Shown: piece after piece, positions 1 through 8,509 of the stretch | Layout: every line of letters starts with the position of its first letter | Numbering within the stretch: the stretch's first letter is position 1 | Assembly: GCF_044597725.1 (NCBI RefSeq) | Contig: NZ_CP139003.1 | Span: 3,100,001 to 3,164,000, forward strand | From: Bermanella sp044597725 | GTDB taxonomy: Bacteria > Pseudomonadota > Gammaproteobacteria > Pseudomonadales > Oceanobacteraceae | Direction: 5' to 3' | Length of the DNA stretch: 64,000 nucleotides | Program-made: the position numbers and the translations under genes | Notes under the pieces: generated by a model | Databases searched by the model: none | Told to the model about the DNA's origin: nothing | Seen by the model: only the letters and a program-made list of their open reading frames with translations

Positions 1-128
1 TTCGCCACAGACTGCAAACCTTATACTTATTAAAAATCGCTATTGTAAAGCACGGAGCGCCAAGTGTAACCCGCCTCTATGACAAAAAAGTGAAACAAAA
101 CCGTCAAATATGCAAAATAAAGATAAAA

Positions 129-165
129 AAATACCCGAGAACGATGTAACTCGCCTCGGGTATTT
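129..165 (-). terminator. Intrinsic terminator after groEL
   Basis: A 10-bp stem (AATACCCGAG / CTCGGGTATT) with a 15-nt loop lies about 50 nt past the groEL stop. Read on the minus strand it is followed by a T-rich run. T-rich sequence also follows on the plus strand, so it may work in both directions. The rest of 1-215 shows no gene. Confidence 0.85.
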
Positions 166-215
166 TATTTTCTAGAACCTAGGGTGGTTCTTTTATGGGG
201 TAATTATCCCATGGG

Positions 216-1856
216 TTACATCATGCCAGGCATACCGCCCATGCCACCCATGCCGCCCATATCAGGCATAGCGGCCCCCTTTTCTTCAGGGATATCCGCT
301 ACCATGGCTTCAGTAGTGATCATAAGACCACCAACCGAGGCAGCTGCCTGTAGAGAAGAACGGGTTACTTTAGTTGGGTCGATAATACCCAGCTCAATCA
401 TGTCGCCGTATTCGCCAGTTGAAGCGTTATAGCCAAAGCTACCTTCACCCGACTTCACTTTATCAACCACAACAGAGGCTTCATCACCTGCGTTATAAGC
501 GATTTGACGTAGTGGTGCTTCCATCGCACGCAACGCCAGCGCAATACCCACGTTTTGATCTTCGTTGTCGCCTTTAACCGTTACGTTAGAAATGGCACGG
601 ATAAGCGCAACACCACCACCAGCAACAACGCCTTCTTCAACCGCTGCACGGGTCGCTTGAAGTGCATCTTCTACGCGGTCTTTTTTCTCTTTCATTTCCA
701 TTTCAGAGCCAGCGCCAACTTTGATTACAGCAACACCGCCAGCTAGTTTAGCTAAACGCTCTTGCAGTTTTTCTTTGTCGTAGTCAGAGGTTGACGCTTC
801 AACTTCTGCACGAATCTGCTCGCAACGAGAAGCAACGTCGGCTTCTGAACCCGCACCGCCGACCATTACGGTGTTTTCTTTATCTATTACAACCTTCTTA
901 GCCGTACCTAGGTCTTCTAGGTTAGTGGTTTCAAGGCTCATGCCTACTTCTTCCGAAATCACTTTACCGCCAGTAAGAACGGCAATGTCTTGCAGCATGG
1001 CTTTACGACGGTCGCCGAAGCCAGGCGCTTTAACCGCTGCCACTTTGAAGGTGCCGCGCATTGTGTTAACCACTAAGGTCGCAAGCGCTTGGCCTTCTAC
1101 GTCTTCAGCTACGATAAGCAGTGGACGACCAGACTTAGCAACGCTTTCTAAAAGAGGGATAATCTCTTGTAGATTATCAATTTTCTTATCGGCTAGAAGA
1201 ATCAGTGGATTTTCTAGCTCAATGTTCATTTTTTCTTGGTTGTTAATGAAGTAAGGAGATAGGTAACCACGGTCAAACTGCATACCCTCAACTACATCTA
1301 GCTCGTCCGCTAGGCCTTGACCTTCTTCAACCGTAATAACACCCTCTTTGCCCACTTTCTCCATTGCCTGAGCAATCAAGTCGCCCACGGTTCTGTCAGA
1401 GTTAGCTGAGATAGTACCTACTTGAGCGATGTTTTTGCTGTCAGTACATGGACGAGAAAGCTTGGCTAGCTCTTCTACTACGGCAGCCGTTGCTTTATCA
1501 ATACCACGTTTTAGATCCATTGGGTTCATACCCGCAGCAACGCTTTTTAGGCCTTCATTGATGATAGATTGTGCAAGTACTGTGGCAGTAGTAGTACCGT
1601 CACCGGCTTTATCGTTAGCCTGAGACGCCACTTCTTTAACCATTTGTGCGCCCATGTTCTCGAACTTGTCTTCTAGTTCGATTTCTCTCGCAACAGATAC
1701 ACCGTCTTTAGTGATGGTTGGTGCACCAAAAGATTTATCTAGTACAACATTGCGACCTTTAGGACCTAGCGTTACTTTTACTGCATCGGCAAGTACGTTA
1801 ACGCCTTTAAGCATTTTTGAACGGGCGCTATCACCAAACTTTACTTCTTTAGCCAT
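216..1856 (-). CDS. groL: Chaperonin GroEL (60 kDa)
   Basis: ATP-dependent chaperonin that forms two stacked seven-subunit rings in the cytoplasm and, capped by GroES, encloses unfolded proteins for refolding. The 546-residue product starts MAKEVKFG, carries the ATP-site motifs VTLGPKGRNV and GDGTTTATVLA near residues 27-95, and ends in the Gly-Met-rich tail (GGMGGMGGMPGMM) that projects into the cavity. Length and ends are normal for the family, so it is complete. It lies 56 nt downstream of groS on the same strand and is almost certainly co-transcribed from the heat-shock promoter upstream of groS. The identification is essentially certain. Confidence 0.99.
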   Translation of the reverse strand: MAKEVKFGDSARSKMLKGVNVLADAVKVTLGPKGRNVVLDKSFGAPTITKDGVSVAREIELEDKFENMGAQMVKEVASQANDKAGDGTTTATVLAQSIINEGLKSVAAGMNPMDLKRGIDKATAAVVEELAKLSRPCTDSKNIAQVGTISANSDRTVGDLIAQAMEKVGKEGVITVEEGQGLADELDVVEGMQFDRGYLSPYFINNQEKMNIELENPLILLADKKIDNLQEIIPLLESVAKSGRPLLIVAEDVEGQALATLVVNTMRGTFKVAAVKAPGFGDRRKAMLQDIAVLTGGKVISEEVGMSLETTNLEDLGTAKKVVIDKENTVMVGGAGSEADVASRCEQIRAEVEASTSDYDKEKLQERLAKLAGGVAVIKVGAGSEMEMKEKKDRVEDALQATRAAVEEGVVAGGGVALIRAISNVTVKGDNEDQNVGIALALRAMEAPLRQIAYNAGDEASVVVDKVKSGEGSFGYNASTGEYGDMIELGIIDPTKVTRSSLQAAASVGGLMITTEAMVADIPEEKGAAMPDMGGMGGMGGMPGMM

Positions 1857-1912
1857 GTTATAATTCCTCTATAAAAATTCGACTTACGTGTATTTTTACC
1901 TTGGTAATCGGC

Positions 1913-2200
1913 TTATTCGATGATGCCGAATACTTCACTTTCACTCATAATTAATAGCTCTTCGCCATCAATTTTGACGGTATTTGCGCCGTACTGACCA
2001 AATAGCACAGTATCGCCAACTTTTACGGCCAAGGCTTGTACATCGCCATTTTGAAGTACGCGACCGGAACCCACAGCAACTACTTCACCTTGATTAGGCT
2101 TTTCAGCAGCGGCTCCAGGAAGCACGATTCCGCCAGCGGTTTTTGTTTCTTCTTCTTTACGACGAACCACAATACGATCGTGTAACGGACGAATTTTCAT
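1913..2200 (-). CDS. groS: Co-chaperonin GroES (10 kDa)
   Basis: Heptameric lid of the GroEL cage. The 95-residue protein starts MKIRPLHDRIVVRR and contains the mobile-loop region around EEETKTAGGIVLPG (residues 16-31), which contacts GroEL, and the conserved GEVVAVGSGR stretch. An in-frame upstream ATG would add nine residues (MFNLIGDTL). I chose the internal ATG at 2200 because it gives the canonical N-terminus and length. First gene of the groES-groEL operon, with a sigma-32-type promoter about 90 nt upstream. Confidence 0.98.
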   Translation of the reverse strand: MKIRPLHDRIVVRRKEEETKTAGGIVLPGAAAEKPNQGEVVAVGSGRVLQNGDVQALAVKVGDTVLFGQYGANTVKIDGEELLIMSESEVFGIIE

Positions 2201-2290
2201 TAACGTATCTCCAATGAGGTTAAACAATTGTTGGGTTAAAAAGAGACACCCTTTGGTTAAAGGTATCTCAAAAAAATAAGCTGTACGGAC

Positions 2291-2316
2291 AATGGGGGTT
2301 AGTTGCTATTTTTCAA
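2291..2316 (-). promoter_or_regulatory. Sigma-32 (heat-shock) promoter of groESL
   Basis: On the minus strand TTGAAA (2311-2316) is followed after about 13 nt by CCCCATT (2291-2297). This matches the RpoH consensus CTTGAAA / CCCCATNT with correct spacing. Transcription would start near 2284 and leave a leader of about 85 nt before groS. No CIRCE inverted repeat is visible in this leader, which fits RpoH rather than HrcA control. Confidence 0.85.
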
Positions 2317-2334
2317 CTGCCTATGATGATTTTT

Positions 2335-2751
2335 TTACTCTTTTCTTTCGTAGTCGCCTTCTATCACTCGACCCTGCTGACGCTGATATACATGAACCTT
2401 AGGCGCCAAAACGGTTTTACTGATAGAGCCCGCTATAGCGCGGCGAATAAATGGAATTAAACCTAAGAAACCGACAAAATCGGTAACAAACCCAGGTATG
2501 AGTAGACACACGCCACTTAGCAATAGCACCACGCCTTCTATCATGGCTTGGGCCGGCAGTTCACCATGGGCCATTTGCTCCCGCGCTGCGTTTAACGTTT
2601 TAATGCCTTGGATTTGCACAAGCGCAATACCAATAACAGCGGTTGCGATGGTGAGCAATACCGTCCACAGGGCACCAACTTCATCACCAACTTGGACAAA
2701 AACCGCTATTTCTATCAACGGTAATAGGATCAGGGGAATTAGAATTCGCAT
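2335..2751 (-). CDS. fxsA: FxsA family inner-membrane protein
   Basis: Small polytopic membrane protein of the FxsA family. In E. coli FxsA overproduction relieves phage T7 exclusion by plasmid F; its normal role is unclear. The 138-residue sequence shows the typical layout: an N-terminal hydrophobic pair (about residues 1-48), a further helix pair (about 70-105) and a charged C-terminal tail. The GIALVQIQGIKTLNAAREQM stretch is typical of the family. fxsA next to groESL is a common gammaproteobacterial arrangement. It lies on the same strand upstream of the groESL promoter, so it is a separate unit. Confidence 0.9.
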   Translation of the reverse strand: MRILIPLILLPLIEIAVFVQVGDEVGALWTVLLTIATAVIGIALVQIQGIKTLNAAREQMAHGELPAQAMIEGVVLLLSGVCLLIPGFVTDFVGFLGLIPFIRRAIAGSISKTVLAPKVHVYQRQQGRVIEGDYERKE

Positions 2752-2841
2752 GTAACCTCACATTTTTTTGCTTTTATGTTAATGGTGGTGTCTTTTTTGC
2801 TTTTCAAGAGGAAAGTATAAAAAATTGACACAGGGTTAATC

Positions 2842-3369
2842 ATGAATGAGCTGATACAACTACTCGATGGCAGTATAAAAGTCACTCTAGGGGCCATTAT
2901 TGCTGGGCTGACCGCCTACTGGATGTCTGGCAGCCGCGTTAAGCAACATATGGCACAACAAAAAATTGACCATCGTCGAGACCTAATCGAAGGTATTGCT
3001 CAACAAGCCGAGCAGGTTCATCACGTTTTTATGAAGTATTTTGAACTTATATACGAATATATGAACGCCACTAAAAACGGTTACGATTGGCCTCAGTCCC
3101 GTCGTAGTGAATTGTACTTGGTCCTCGACGAGATGGTGCATAGTTTTAACGAGCTCACCGGAGCAGAATCAAAGCTGCTACTGTTAAATGAAAAAACCCT
3201 CTATAAAACCCTGCGCAAGTTTCGCAATAAAGTCGTGTTTTTTCGCCGCCACTACTATATCGATAAAAAAGACCTTAATGAACAAGAAGCACAAGAAATT
3301 AAACGCGAAGTAAGCAAACTTCGTGAGCAGTTCTTCGCTGAATTAAGTGAATGTTACGCCAAAGTTTAA
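2842..3369 (+). CDS. Hypothetical single-pass membrane protein
   Basis: I do not recognise a named family. The 175-residue protein begins with a short hydrophilic stretch, then one membrane segment (about residues 13-30, VTLGAIIAGLTAYWMSG), then a charged, mostly helical cytoplasmic domain rich in Lys, Arg and Glu. A few aromatic clusters (FMKYFELIYEYM near 60, RRHYYIDKK near 135) suggest a helical bundle. It is a stand-alone gene ended by a strong terminator, with fxsA divergent. No catalytic motif is visible. Confidence 0.75.
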   Translation: MNELIQLLDGSIKVTLGAIIAGLTAYWMSGSRVKQHMAQQKIDHRRDLIEGIAQQAEQVHHVFMKYFELIYEYMNATKNGYDWPQSRRSELYLVLDEMVHSFNELTGAESKLLLLNEKTLYKTLRKFRNKVVFFRRHYYIDKKDLNEQEAQEIKREVSKLREQFFAELSECYAKV

Positions 3370-3399
3370 GCCTGTTTTTCATTGTTGTGTAGACCGCTT

Positions 3400-3432
3400 G
3401 CCCCGTGTGATCCACGGGGCTTTTTTTTATGT
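3400..3432 (+). terminator. Intrinsic terminator
   Basis: GCCCCGTG / CACGGGGC, an 8-bp GC-rich stem with a 5-nt loop, is followed by eight T residues, 30 nt after the stop of the upstream membrane-protein gene. Confidence 0.93.
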
Positions 3433-3499
3433 GCCGATTTGGCTTCGCAGGATAATACGGCTAAAGTGGCGCCTTTGTTGATTTACACAAGGCTTAAAC

Positions 3500-4261
3500 A
3501 TGGATATATCAAATAGCGCCATTGCCATAACTGGTGCTGCTCAGGGGCTTGGCTTGGCCATGGCAAAACACCTTGCCAAGCACGGTGCCAAACTTGCCCT
3601 ATTAGATTTGGACAGCGACCGCCTAACAGAAGCCAAGGAGCTTTGTCTCAGTTTAGGCAGCCCCAACGTCATAACCTACAAAGTCAATGTGGCCAATGAA
3701 TGTGAGGTAGAAACGGTTTTCGAGGACATTCCCACACAGCTAGGTGGCTTAAATGGCCTCATTAACAATGCCGGTATTCTACGAGATGGTTTATTGGTAA
3801 AAGACAAGAATGGCAAGCTGGAAAAATTATCATTAAATCACTGGCAAAGTGTTATTGACGTTAATTTAACCGGCGTATTTTTGTGTGGGCGTGAATGCGC
3901 CTACCAAATGGCCAAACACCAACAGCAAGGCTGTATCATCAATATTTCTAGCATTAGCCGCGCAGGCAATATGGGACAAAGCAATTATAGCGCTGCCAAA
4001 GCCGGCGTTGCCTCTCTTAGTACTGTATGGGCAAAAGAATTGGCCTCATACGGTATTCGCAGCAATGCCATCGCTCCGGGGTTCATCGAAACTGACATGA
4101 CCGCCAATATCCGCCCCGACATCATACAAAAAATGACTAAAGGTATTCCCTCAGGGCGCATGGGGCATGTGAATGAAATTGCCCAAACCGTCAGGTTTTT
4201 GCTGGAAAACGACTATATGAATGGTCGTATAGTCGAGGTAGATGGCGGCTTACGGCTTTAA
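3500..4261 (+). CDS. SDR-family oxidoreductase (FabG-like)
   Basis: NAD(P)-dependent short-chain dehydrogenase/reductase of the classical type. The 253-residue protein has the cofactor motif TGAAQGLG (residues 11-18), NNAG (89-92), catalytic Ser150/Ser151 and the YxxxK pair Tyr163/Lys167, and the PGFIETDM motif common in 3-oxoacyl-ACP reductase-like members. A short insertion around 97-112 (LVKDKNGKLEKLS) is less usual. The substrate cannot be read from sequence: 3-oxoacyl-ACP/CoA or a 3-hydroxyacyl-CoA are the likely classes. It is monocistronic, between two hairpins, and is not in a fab cluster. Confidence 0.88.
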   Translation: MDISNSAIAITGAAQGLGLAMAKHLAKHGAKLALLDLDSDRLTEAKELCLSLGSPNVITYKVNVANECEVETVFEDIPTQLGGLNGLINNAGILRDGLLVKDKNGKLEKLSLNHWQSVIDVNLTGVFLCGRECAYQMAKHQQQGCIINISSISRAGNMGQSNYSAAKAGVASLSTVWAKELASYGIRSNAIAPGFIETDMTANIRPDIIQKMTKGIPSGRMGHVNEIAQTVRFLLENDYMNGRIVEVDGGLRL

Positions 4262-4307
4262 AGGTACCACTCCCTGTTTTATTGCTTATCACTTAACCAT
4301 ATTCGCT

Positions 4308-4342
4308 AATCTGGTCTAATCTTTAATGTATTAGACCAGATT
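4308..4342 (+). repeat. Perfect 13-bp inverted repeat
   Basis: AATCTGGTCTAAT (4308-4320) and its exact reverse complement (4330-4342) are separated by 9 nt. The structure ends 14 nt before the ATG of the chemoreceptor gene and is followed by only four T. It could end transcription of the SDR gene, form a leader hairpin in the chemoreceptor mRNA, or be a dimeric operator. Confidence 0.7.
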
Positions 4343-4356
4343 TTCGGAGCCATTCC

Positions 4357-5979
4357 ATGGTGTTTAACCTACAAACGAAATTATTAAGTATTATTGGCGC
4401 CGGCATCATTGGCATTGGTGTCGTGAGCGCGATCTCTTTTTTATCGCTATCAGATAATGTCAATAAATTTGAGGAAGTACTAGCTAGTGACGTACAAGCC
4501 GCTTTAGCTGCCGACCGCATGAGCATTGAGTTTAAAATACAGGTGCAAGAGTGGAAAAACGTGCTGCTTAGGGGCCACGAAGACGAACGCCGAGAAAAAT
4601 ATTGGAAACAGTTCAATCAGCAGCATGATAAAGTGCAAAAATTGGGAGCCGAGATATCCTCGCTTACTTCTCAACCTGAGATAAAAAAGTTAACCAATCA
4701 GTTTTTACAGGAACATAGCGGTCTCATAGCCAAGTACCGCAAAGGACTTGATGTGTTCATAGCGACAAACTTTGATCACAAGGCTGGCGATAAAGCTGTG
4801 TCGGGCATCGACCGCGCCCCAACAAAATTATCAACCGAGATTGCCGATTTAGCGTTTGAAAAAGCCACGCTTGAAAGTGAGCTAACCTCAGCCTCTGCCG
4901 ACAACACCATTGCCTTTGGTTACACCGCTATCGCCGTAGGCGTACTGGTCATTTTGGCATTATCCGTATTCTTTATAAAACAATGGTTAATCAACCCCAT
5001 TACTAAGGCCCATTCGTACTTGTTAAATCTAGCTTCCGGGCACTTAGACTTTACCATGGAGCGTTACGACAGCGCTGATGAAGTGGGCCAAATGTACGGT
5101 GCCCTCAAACAATTACAAGGAAACTTGCAAGAAGGCACCAACGCAATAAATAGCAGCATTCAGCAGCTAATGGAGAATGCACAAGAACTTCAACACATTG
5201 CCACAACCATCGATCAAGGCACCGAAGAACAATATAAACGCACCGATCAAGTGGCCACAGCCATTACTGAAATGTCATCGGCGGCAGGAGAAGTAGCACG
5301 CTATGCACAAGAGGCCGCAGCATCTGCCCAAGACGTGGATAAAACCGCTCAGTCTGGTGTTACCATCATGCGCGAAGCCATTGCCACCATTAACAGTACC
5401 AGCGAACAAATTGCCAGTACCGCAGAAGTAGTCAAACGCTTAGAAAGTGATACGCAAAGTGTGGGAACGGTACTGGATGTTATAAAAGGCATTGCCGAAC
5501 AAACTAACTTATTAGCCTTAAATGCCGCCATTGAAGCTGCTCGAGCAGGTGAACAAGGGCGCGGTTTTGCGGTAGTGGCCGATGAAGTAAGAACCCTCGC
5601 CCAGCGCACACAAGAAAGCACAGCAGAAATACATACGATTATTGAAAATGTACAAAACGGTGCCATTAACGCAGTAAGCGCCATTGAGACAGGGCAAACG
5701 CGAACCCAAGACAGCGTAAGCCAGGTTAATCAAGCAGGCGAAACCATCACTAACATTTCATCTGCTGTGCAAACAATATTAGGCACTAATGAGCAAATCG
5801 CTCAAGCGGCACAAGAACAAAGCAGTGTATCTGATGATATTTCACAGAACGTCAATGAGATAACCAGTATCGCGGCCGAAAGCTCTGATAATGCCAAGCA
5901 AACATTACAACTCAGCGAAACACTTACCAAAATGTCGGGCGTCCTACGGGATCAGTTGAAAAAACTTAAAGCTTCTTAA
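4357..5979 (+). CDS. Methyl-accepting chemotaxis protein
   Basis: Transmembrane chemoreceptor that controls CheA/CheW signalling. The 540-residue protein has TM1 (about 9-31), a periplasmic helical domain (about 35-186) resembling a four-helix-bundle sensor, TM2 (about 190-212), a HAMP domain (about 212-265) and a long cytoplasmic helical hairpin. The highly conserved tip contains EQTNLLALNAAIEAARAG, followed by FAVVADEVR. There is no C-terminal CheR-tethering pentapeptide. The ligand is unknown. It stands alone with no che genes nearby. A 13-bp inverted repeat lies directly upstream. Confidence 0.95.
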   Translation: MVFNLQTKLLSIIGAGIIGIGVVSAISFLSLSDNVNKFEEVLASDVQAALAADRMSIEFKIQVQEWKNVLLRGHEDERREKYWKQFNQQHDKVQKLGAEISSLTSQPEIKKLTNQFLQEHSGLIAKYRKGLDVFIATNFDHKAGDKAVSGIDRAPTKLSTEIADLAFEKATLESELTSASADNTIAFGYTAIAVGVLVILALSVFFIKQWLINPITKAHSYLLNLASGHLDFTMERYDSADEVGQMYGALKQLQGNLQEGTNAINSSIQQLMENAQELQHIATTIDQGTEEQYKRTDQVATAITEMSSAAGEVARYAQEAAASAQDVDKTAQSGVTIMREAIATINSTSEQIASTAEVVKRLESDTQSVGTVLDVIKGIAEQTNLLALNAAIEAARAGEQGRGFAVVADEVRTLAQRTQESTAEIHTIIENVQNGAINAVSAIETGQTRTQDSVSQVNQAGETITNISSAVQTILGTNEQIAQAAQEQSSVSDDISQNVNEITSIAAESSDNAKQTLQLSETLTKMSGVLRDQLKKLKAS

Positions 5980-6001
5980 GGGCACGTGTTAAGCTTGCTA
6001 T

Positions 6002-6295
6002 ATGACGTTTGAAGAAATGATATATAGCGAACTAAAGCATATACCCGAAGGATCCGTCACCAGTTACGGTGACTTGGCCAAACGCGCAGGTTTTCCTAAC
6101 CATGCTCGTCATGTTGGCGCCTTGCTGAAAAACTTGCCCAAGGATACACGTCTTCCTTGGCACAGAGTGGTCAACAGCCAAGGAAAAATTAGCTTACCCG
6201 ATCATTCCAAATCTTACGCTATTCAGCGTGACCGCCTAGAAGAAGAAGGGATTGTTTTTATTAATAATCGCATCCACAAATCCTACTTTGTATAG
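6002..6295 (+). CDS. Alkyltransferase-like protein (MGMT family, ATL)
   Basis: Small DNA-binding protein related to O6-alkylguanine-DNA alkyltransferase. In 97 residues it keeps the helix-turn-helix region (GSVTSYGDLAKRAG, 17-30) and the Asn/Arg-containing arginine-finger segment (ARHVGALLKN). The active-site PCHR is PWHR (52-55), with Trp53 in place of the alkyl-accepting Cys. That substitution defines ATL proteins (E. coli YbaZ/Atl1 type), which bind O6-alkylguanine without repairing it and pass the lesion to nucleotide excision repair. The gene starts 22 nt after the chemoreceptor stop, so co-transcription is possible but probably not functional. Confidence 0.93.
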   Translation: MTFEEMIYSELKHIPEGSVTSYGDLAKRAGFPNHARHVGALLKNLPKDTRLPWHRVVNSQGKISLPDHSKSYAIQRDRLEEEGIVFINNRIHKSYFV

Positions 6296-6313
6296 CTTAG
6301 GACACCTCTAATA

Positions 6314-7882
6314 TTAACTCTGTTCTGCGCCGTTTTGCTTTATTATAAGGGATTTATTTGCCAACAAAATTAATAGTAAAACAGGAATACCGATGCACGC
6401 GGCAAAAATAAAAAACCACATATACCCCACACTTTCCACAATACTGCCCGAATACCCCGCCAATGACTTGGGAATAAGCGTCATAAGAGAGGAAAAAATA
6501 GCGTATTGCATGGCCGTGAACTGAACATTGACCAAACTGGATAAAAACGCAATAAAGGCTGCACTCGCAATCCCAGCCACTAGGTTATCGGCTGCCACAA
6601 CGCCGTAGAGTGCATAGACATTATCTCCAGAATATAGCAAAACAATGAACAGCAGGTTTGTAGCTACAACTAACAATGCGCCTAAAAATAGAATTTTCAT
6701 AATCCCTAAACGCATGGCTAAAATACCACCAACAAACCCACCGACAATGGTCATTACCAAACCGAATAGTTTGACGGCATCGGCGATTTCCGTTTTGCTA
6801 AAGCCCATGTCTTGATAAAAAATATTACTCACCACACCGAGTACAATGTCACTTATTCGATACAGACCAATAAGTGCCAACAGAAGCCAAGCTGTTTTAA
6901 CTCCGTAGTCATCAAAAAAACGTTTCACTGGTGATATATAACTATTGGTCAACATTTCACCATTAACAATGCGGGACGAAATACAAACCCTACCCACGCC
7001 AACTGCAATGGATAACGCAATGGCAAGACGAATGATCTCTACAATAAAACCAGATAAGGCTTGATTACCCAAATAGCCAGACAAAAAAAGTTTTGTTATT
7101 TGTGCCGCATCTGAACTCAGTGTAAACATGAGAACAAAGCCCGTTACACAGAAAATAAAGGCTAGCAACAACCCAAAATATTGTTGCGGTGCATGTTCAA
7201 ATTCAACTGCACGTTTTATGGGCTCGGAAATAAGCAAAGTAGCCAACACCCCTATCAACATAAATAGGGACATCACATGGTAAGAAATTTTCCATGCTTC
7301 ATAGCGATACTGCTCGACGGTTGTGCCCAAATAGCTAGCAATATATAAAGCACCAGCACCAGCGACAATCATCCCCAACCGATAACCCGCGATATAACTT
7401 GAGCTCATCAAGCCTTGTAAGTCAGCACTCACCGCCTCTATACGATAAGCATCAATGGAAATATCTTGAGTTGCAGCAGAAAAGCCCAGCAAAACAGCAC
7501 CAATGGCCATATATACAAGTTGGCCTTCAACTGCTGGATTGGATAGTGCCATTAGGGTAATGGCACCTATAATGCCAAATTGCGATAAAAGCAACCACGA
7601 GCGTCGCAGCCCTAGCCAGCGAGTAAGGAATGGCAATGGTAAACAGTCGACCAGTGGGGCCCATACAAATTTAAAGCTATACCCCAAAGCGGCCCAACTA
7701 AAGTAAGTAACCGCTGACTTATCAATGCCCGCTTCACGCAACCACAGTGATAATGAAGAGAAAATAAGCAATAAAGGTAAACCGGCAGAAAACCCCAACA
7801 ACAACATGTATACCACATGGCGTTGAAATACGGCTTTTATACTTTCTTTCCAGCCATGCTGGACTTGTAAGGCGTTAGGCAC
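6314..7882 (-). CDS. ampG: AmpG-type muropeptide MFS permease
   Basis: Inner-membrane importer of the AmpG family, which brings GlcNAc-anhydroMurNAc muropeptides from the periplasm for cell-wall recycling. The 522-residue protein has about 12-14 hydrophobic helices, the family start MLLLGFSAGLPLLLIFSSLS near residues 26-45, and the motif ATQDISIDAYRIE (around 137-149), which is characteristic of AmpG. A long middle segment with two extra helices is also usual in this family. It lies only 5 nt downstream of yajQ on the same strand, so the two are probably co-transcribed. Confidence 0.92.
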   Translation of the reverse strand: MPNALQVQHGWKESIKAVFQRHVVYMLLLGFSAGLPLLLIFSSLSLWLREAGIDKSAVTYFSWAALGYSFKFVWAPLVDCLPLPFLTRWLGLRRSWLLLSQFGIIGAITLMALSNPAVEGQLVYMAIGAVLLGFSAATQDISIDAYRIEAVSADLQGLMSSSYIAGYRLGMIVAGAGALYIASYLGTTVEQYRYEAWKISYHVMSLFMLIGVLATLLISEPIKRAVEFEHAPQQYFGLLLAFIFCVTGFVLMFTLSSDAAQITKLFLSGYLGNQALSGFIVEIIRLAIALSIAVGVGRVCISSRIVNGEMLTNSYISPVKRFFDDYGVKTAWLLLALIGLYRISDIVLGVVSNIFYQDMGFSKTEIADAVKLFGLVMTIVGGFVGGILAMRLGIMKILFLGALLVVATNLLFIVLLYSGDNVYALYGVVAADNLVAGIASAAFIAFLSSLVNVQFTAMQYAIFSSLMTLIPKSLAGYSGSIVESVGYMWFFIFAACIGIPVLLLILLANKSLIIKQNGAEQS

Positions 7883-7887
7883 AAATA

Positions 7888-8373
7888 CTAGTCTTTAAAG
7901 TTTTTGAATTGCAGCGGTAGAATAATGTCGTCGCTTGATTTCCACAGTGCCATCACTTCTTGTAAATCATCGCGGTTTTTACCTGTCACTCGGATACTAT
8001 CACCTTGAATAGCTGCCTGAACTTTAAGCTTATTTTCTTTTACCATCTTAACCATTTTTTTAGCTAGGTCTTTATCCAAACCCTCGCGCATAGTGGCCGC
8101 CATTTTAACTTGTTTACCAGCACCTTTAAGATCTCCGTATTCAATACAGCTGACCTTAATATCACGCTTGATGAGACAGCTTTCCAGCATGGGTTTCATT
8201 TGTTCAACTTGAAACTCTTCGTTGGCGGTCAGTGTAACAACGCCTTCTTTTAGCTCAAACGAAGCATTAACACCTTTAAAATCGTAGCGTCGTTCTAACT
8301 CACGATTAGCTTGATCGACGGCGTTACTAGCTTCATGTTTATCTACTTCGGAGACGACATCAAACGATGGCAT
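7888..8373 (-). CDS. yajQ: YajQ family nucleotide-binding protein
   Basis: Small cytoplasmic protein of the YajQ/UPF0234 family. Xanthomonas members bind cyclic-di-GMP and act with a LysR regulator; E. coli YajQ binds nucleotides. I start it at MPSFDVVSEVDKHE (8373), the canonical N-terminus, rather than at an ATG eight codons upstream, giving 161 residues. The signatures RELERRYDFKGV near residue 24 and RVTGKNRDDLQ near the C-terminus are clear. It precedes ampG on the same strand. Confidence 0.95.
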   Translation of the reverse strand: MPSFDVVSEVDKHEASNAVDQANRELERRYDFKGVNASFELKEGVVTLTANEEFQVEQMKPMLESCLIKRDIKVSCIEYGDLKGAGKQVKMAATMREGLDKDLAKKMVKMVKENKLKVQAAIQGDSIRVTGKNRDDLQEVMALWKSSDDIILPLQFKNFKD

Positions 8374-8509
8374 AAAAAGTCCTCTACTGTTTATCAATAC
8401 GGTGTAAATAAGTGGACCATTTTAGTCATTTCACCTAAAAAGTCCCATAAAAATGCGCTTTTCTGTTTCTCAATCTGGCAATTATGCGGCTATTGTCTAT
8501 TTTTATAAC

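Noticed and set aside
871..1254. Open frame of 127 codons opposite groEL
   Set aside because: It is a frame shadow of a highly conserved gene and has no family features or ribosome-binding site.
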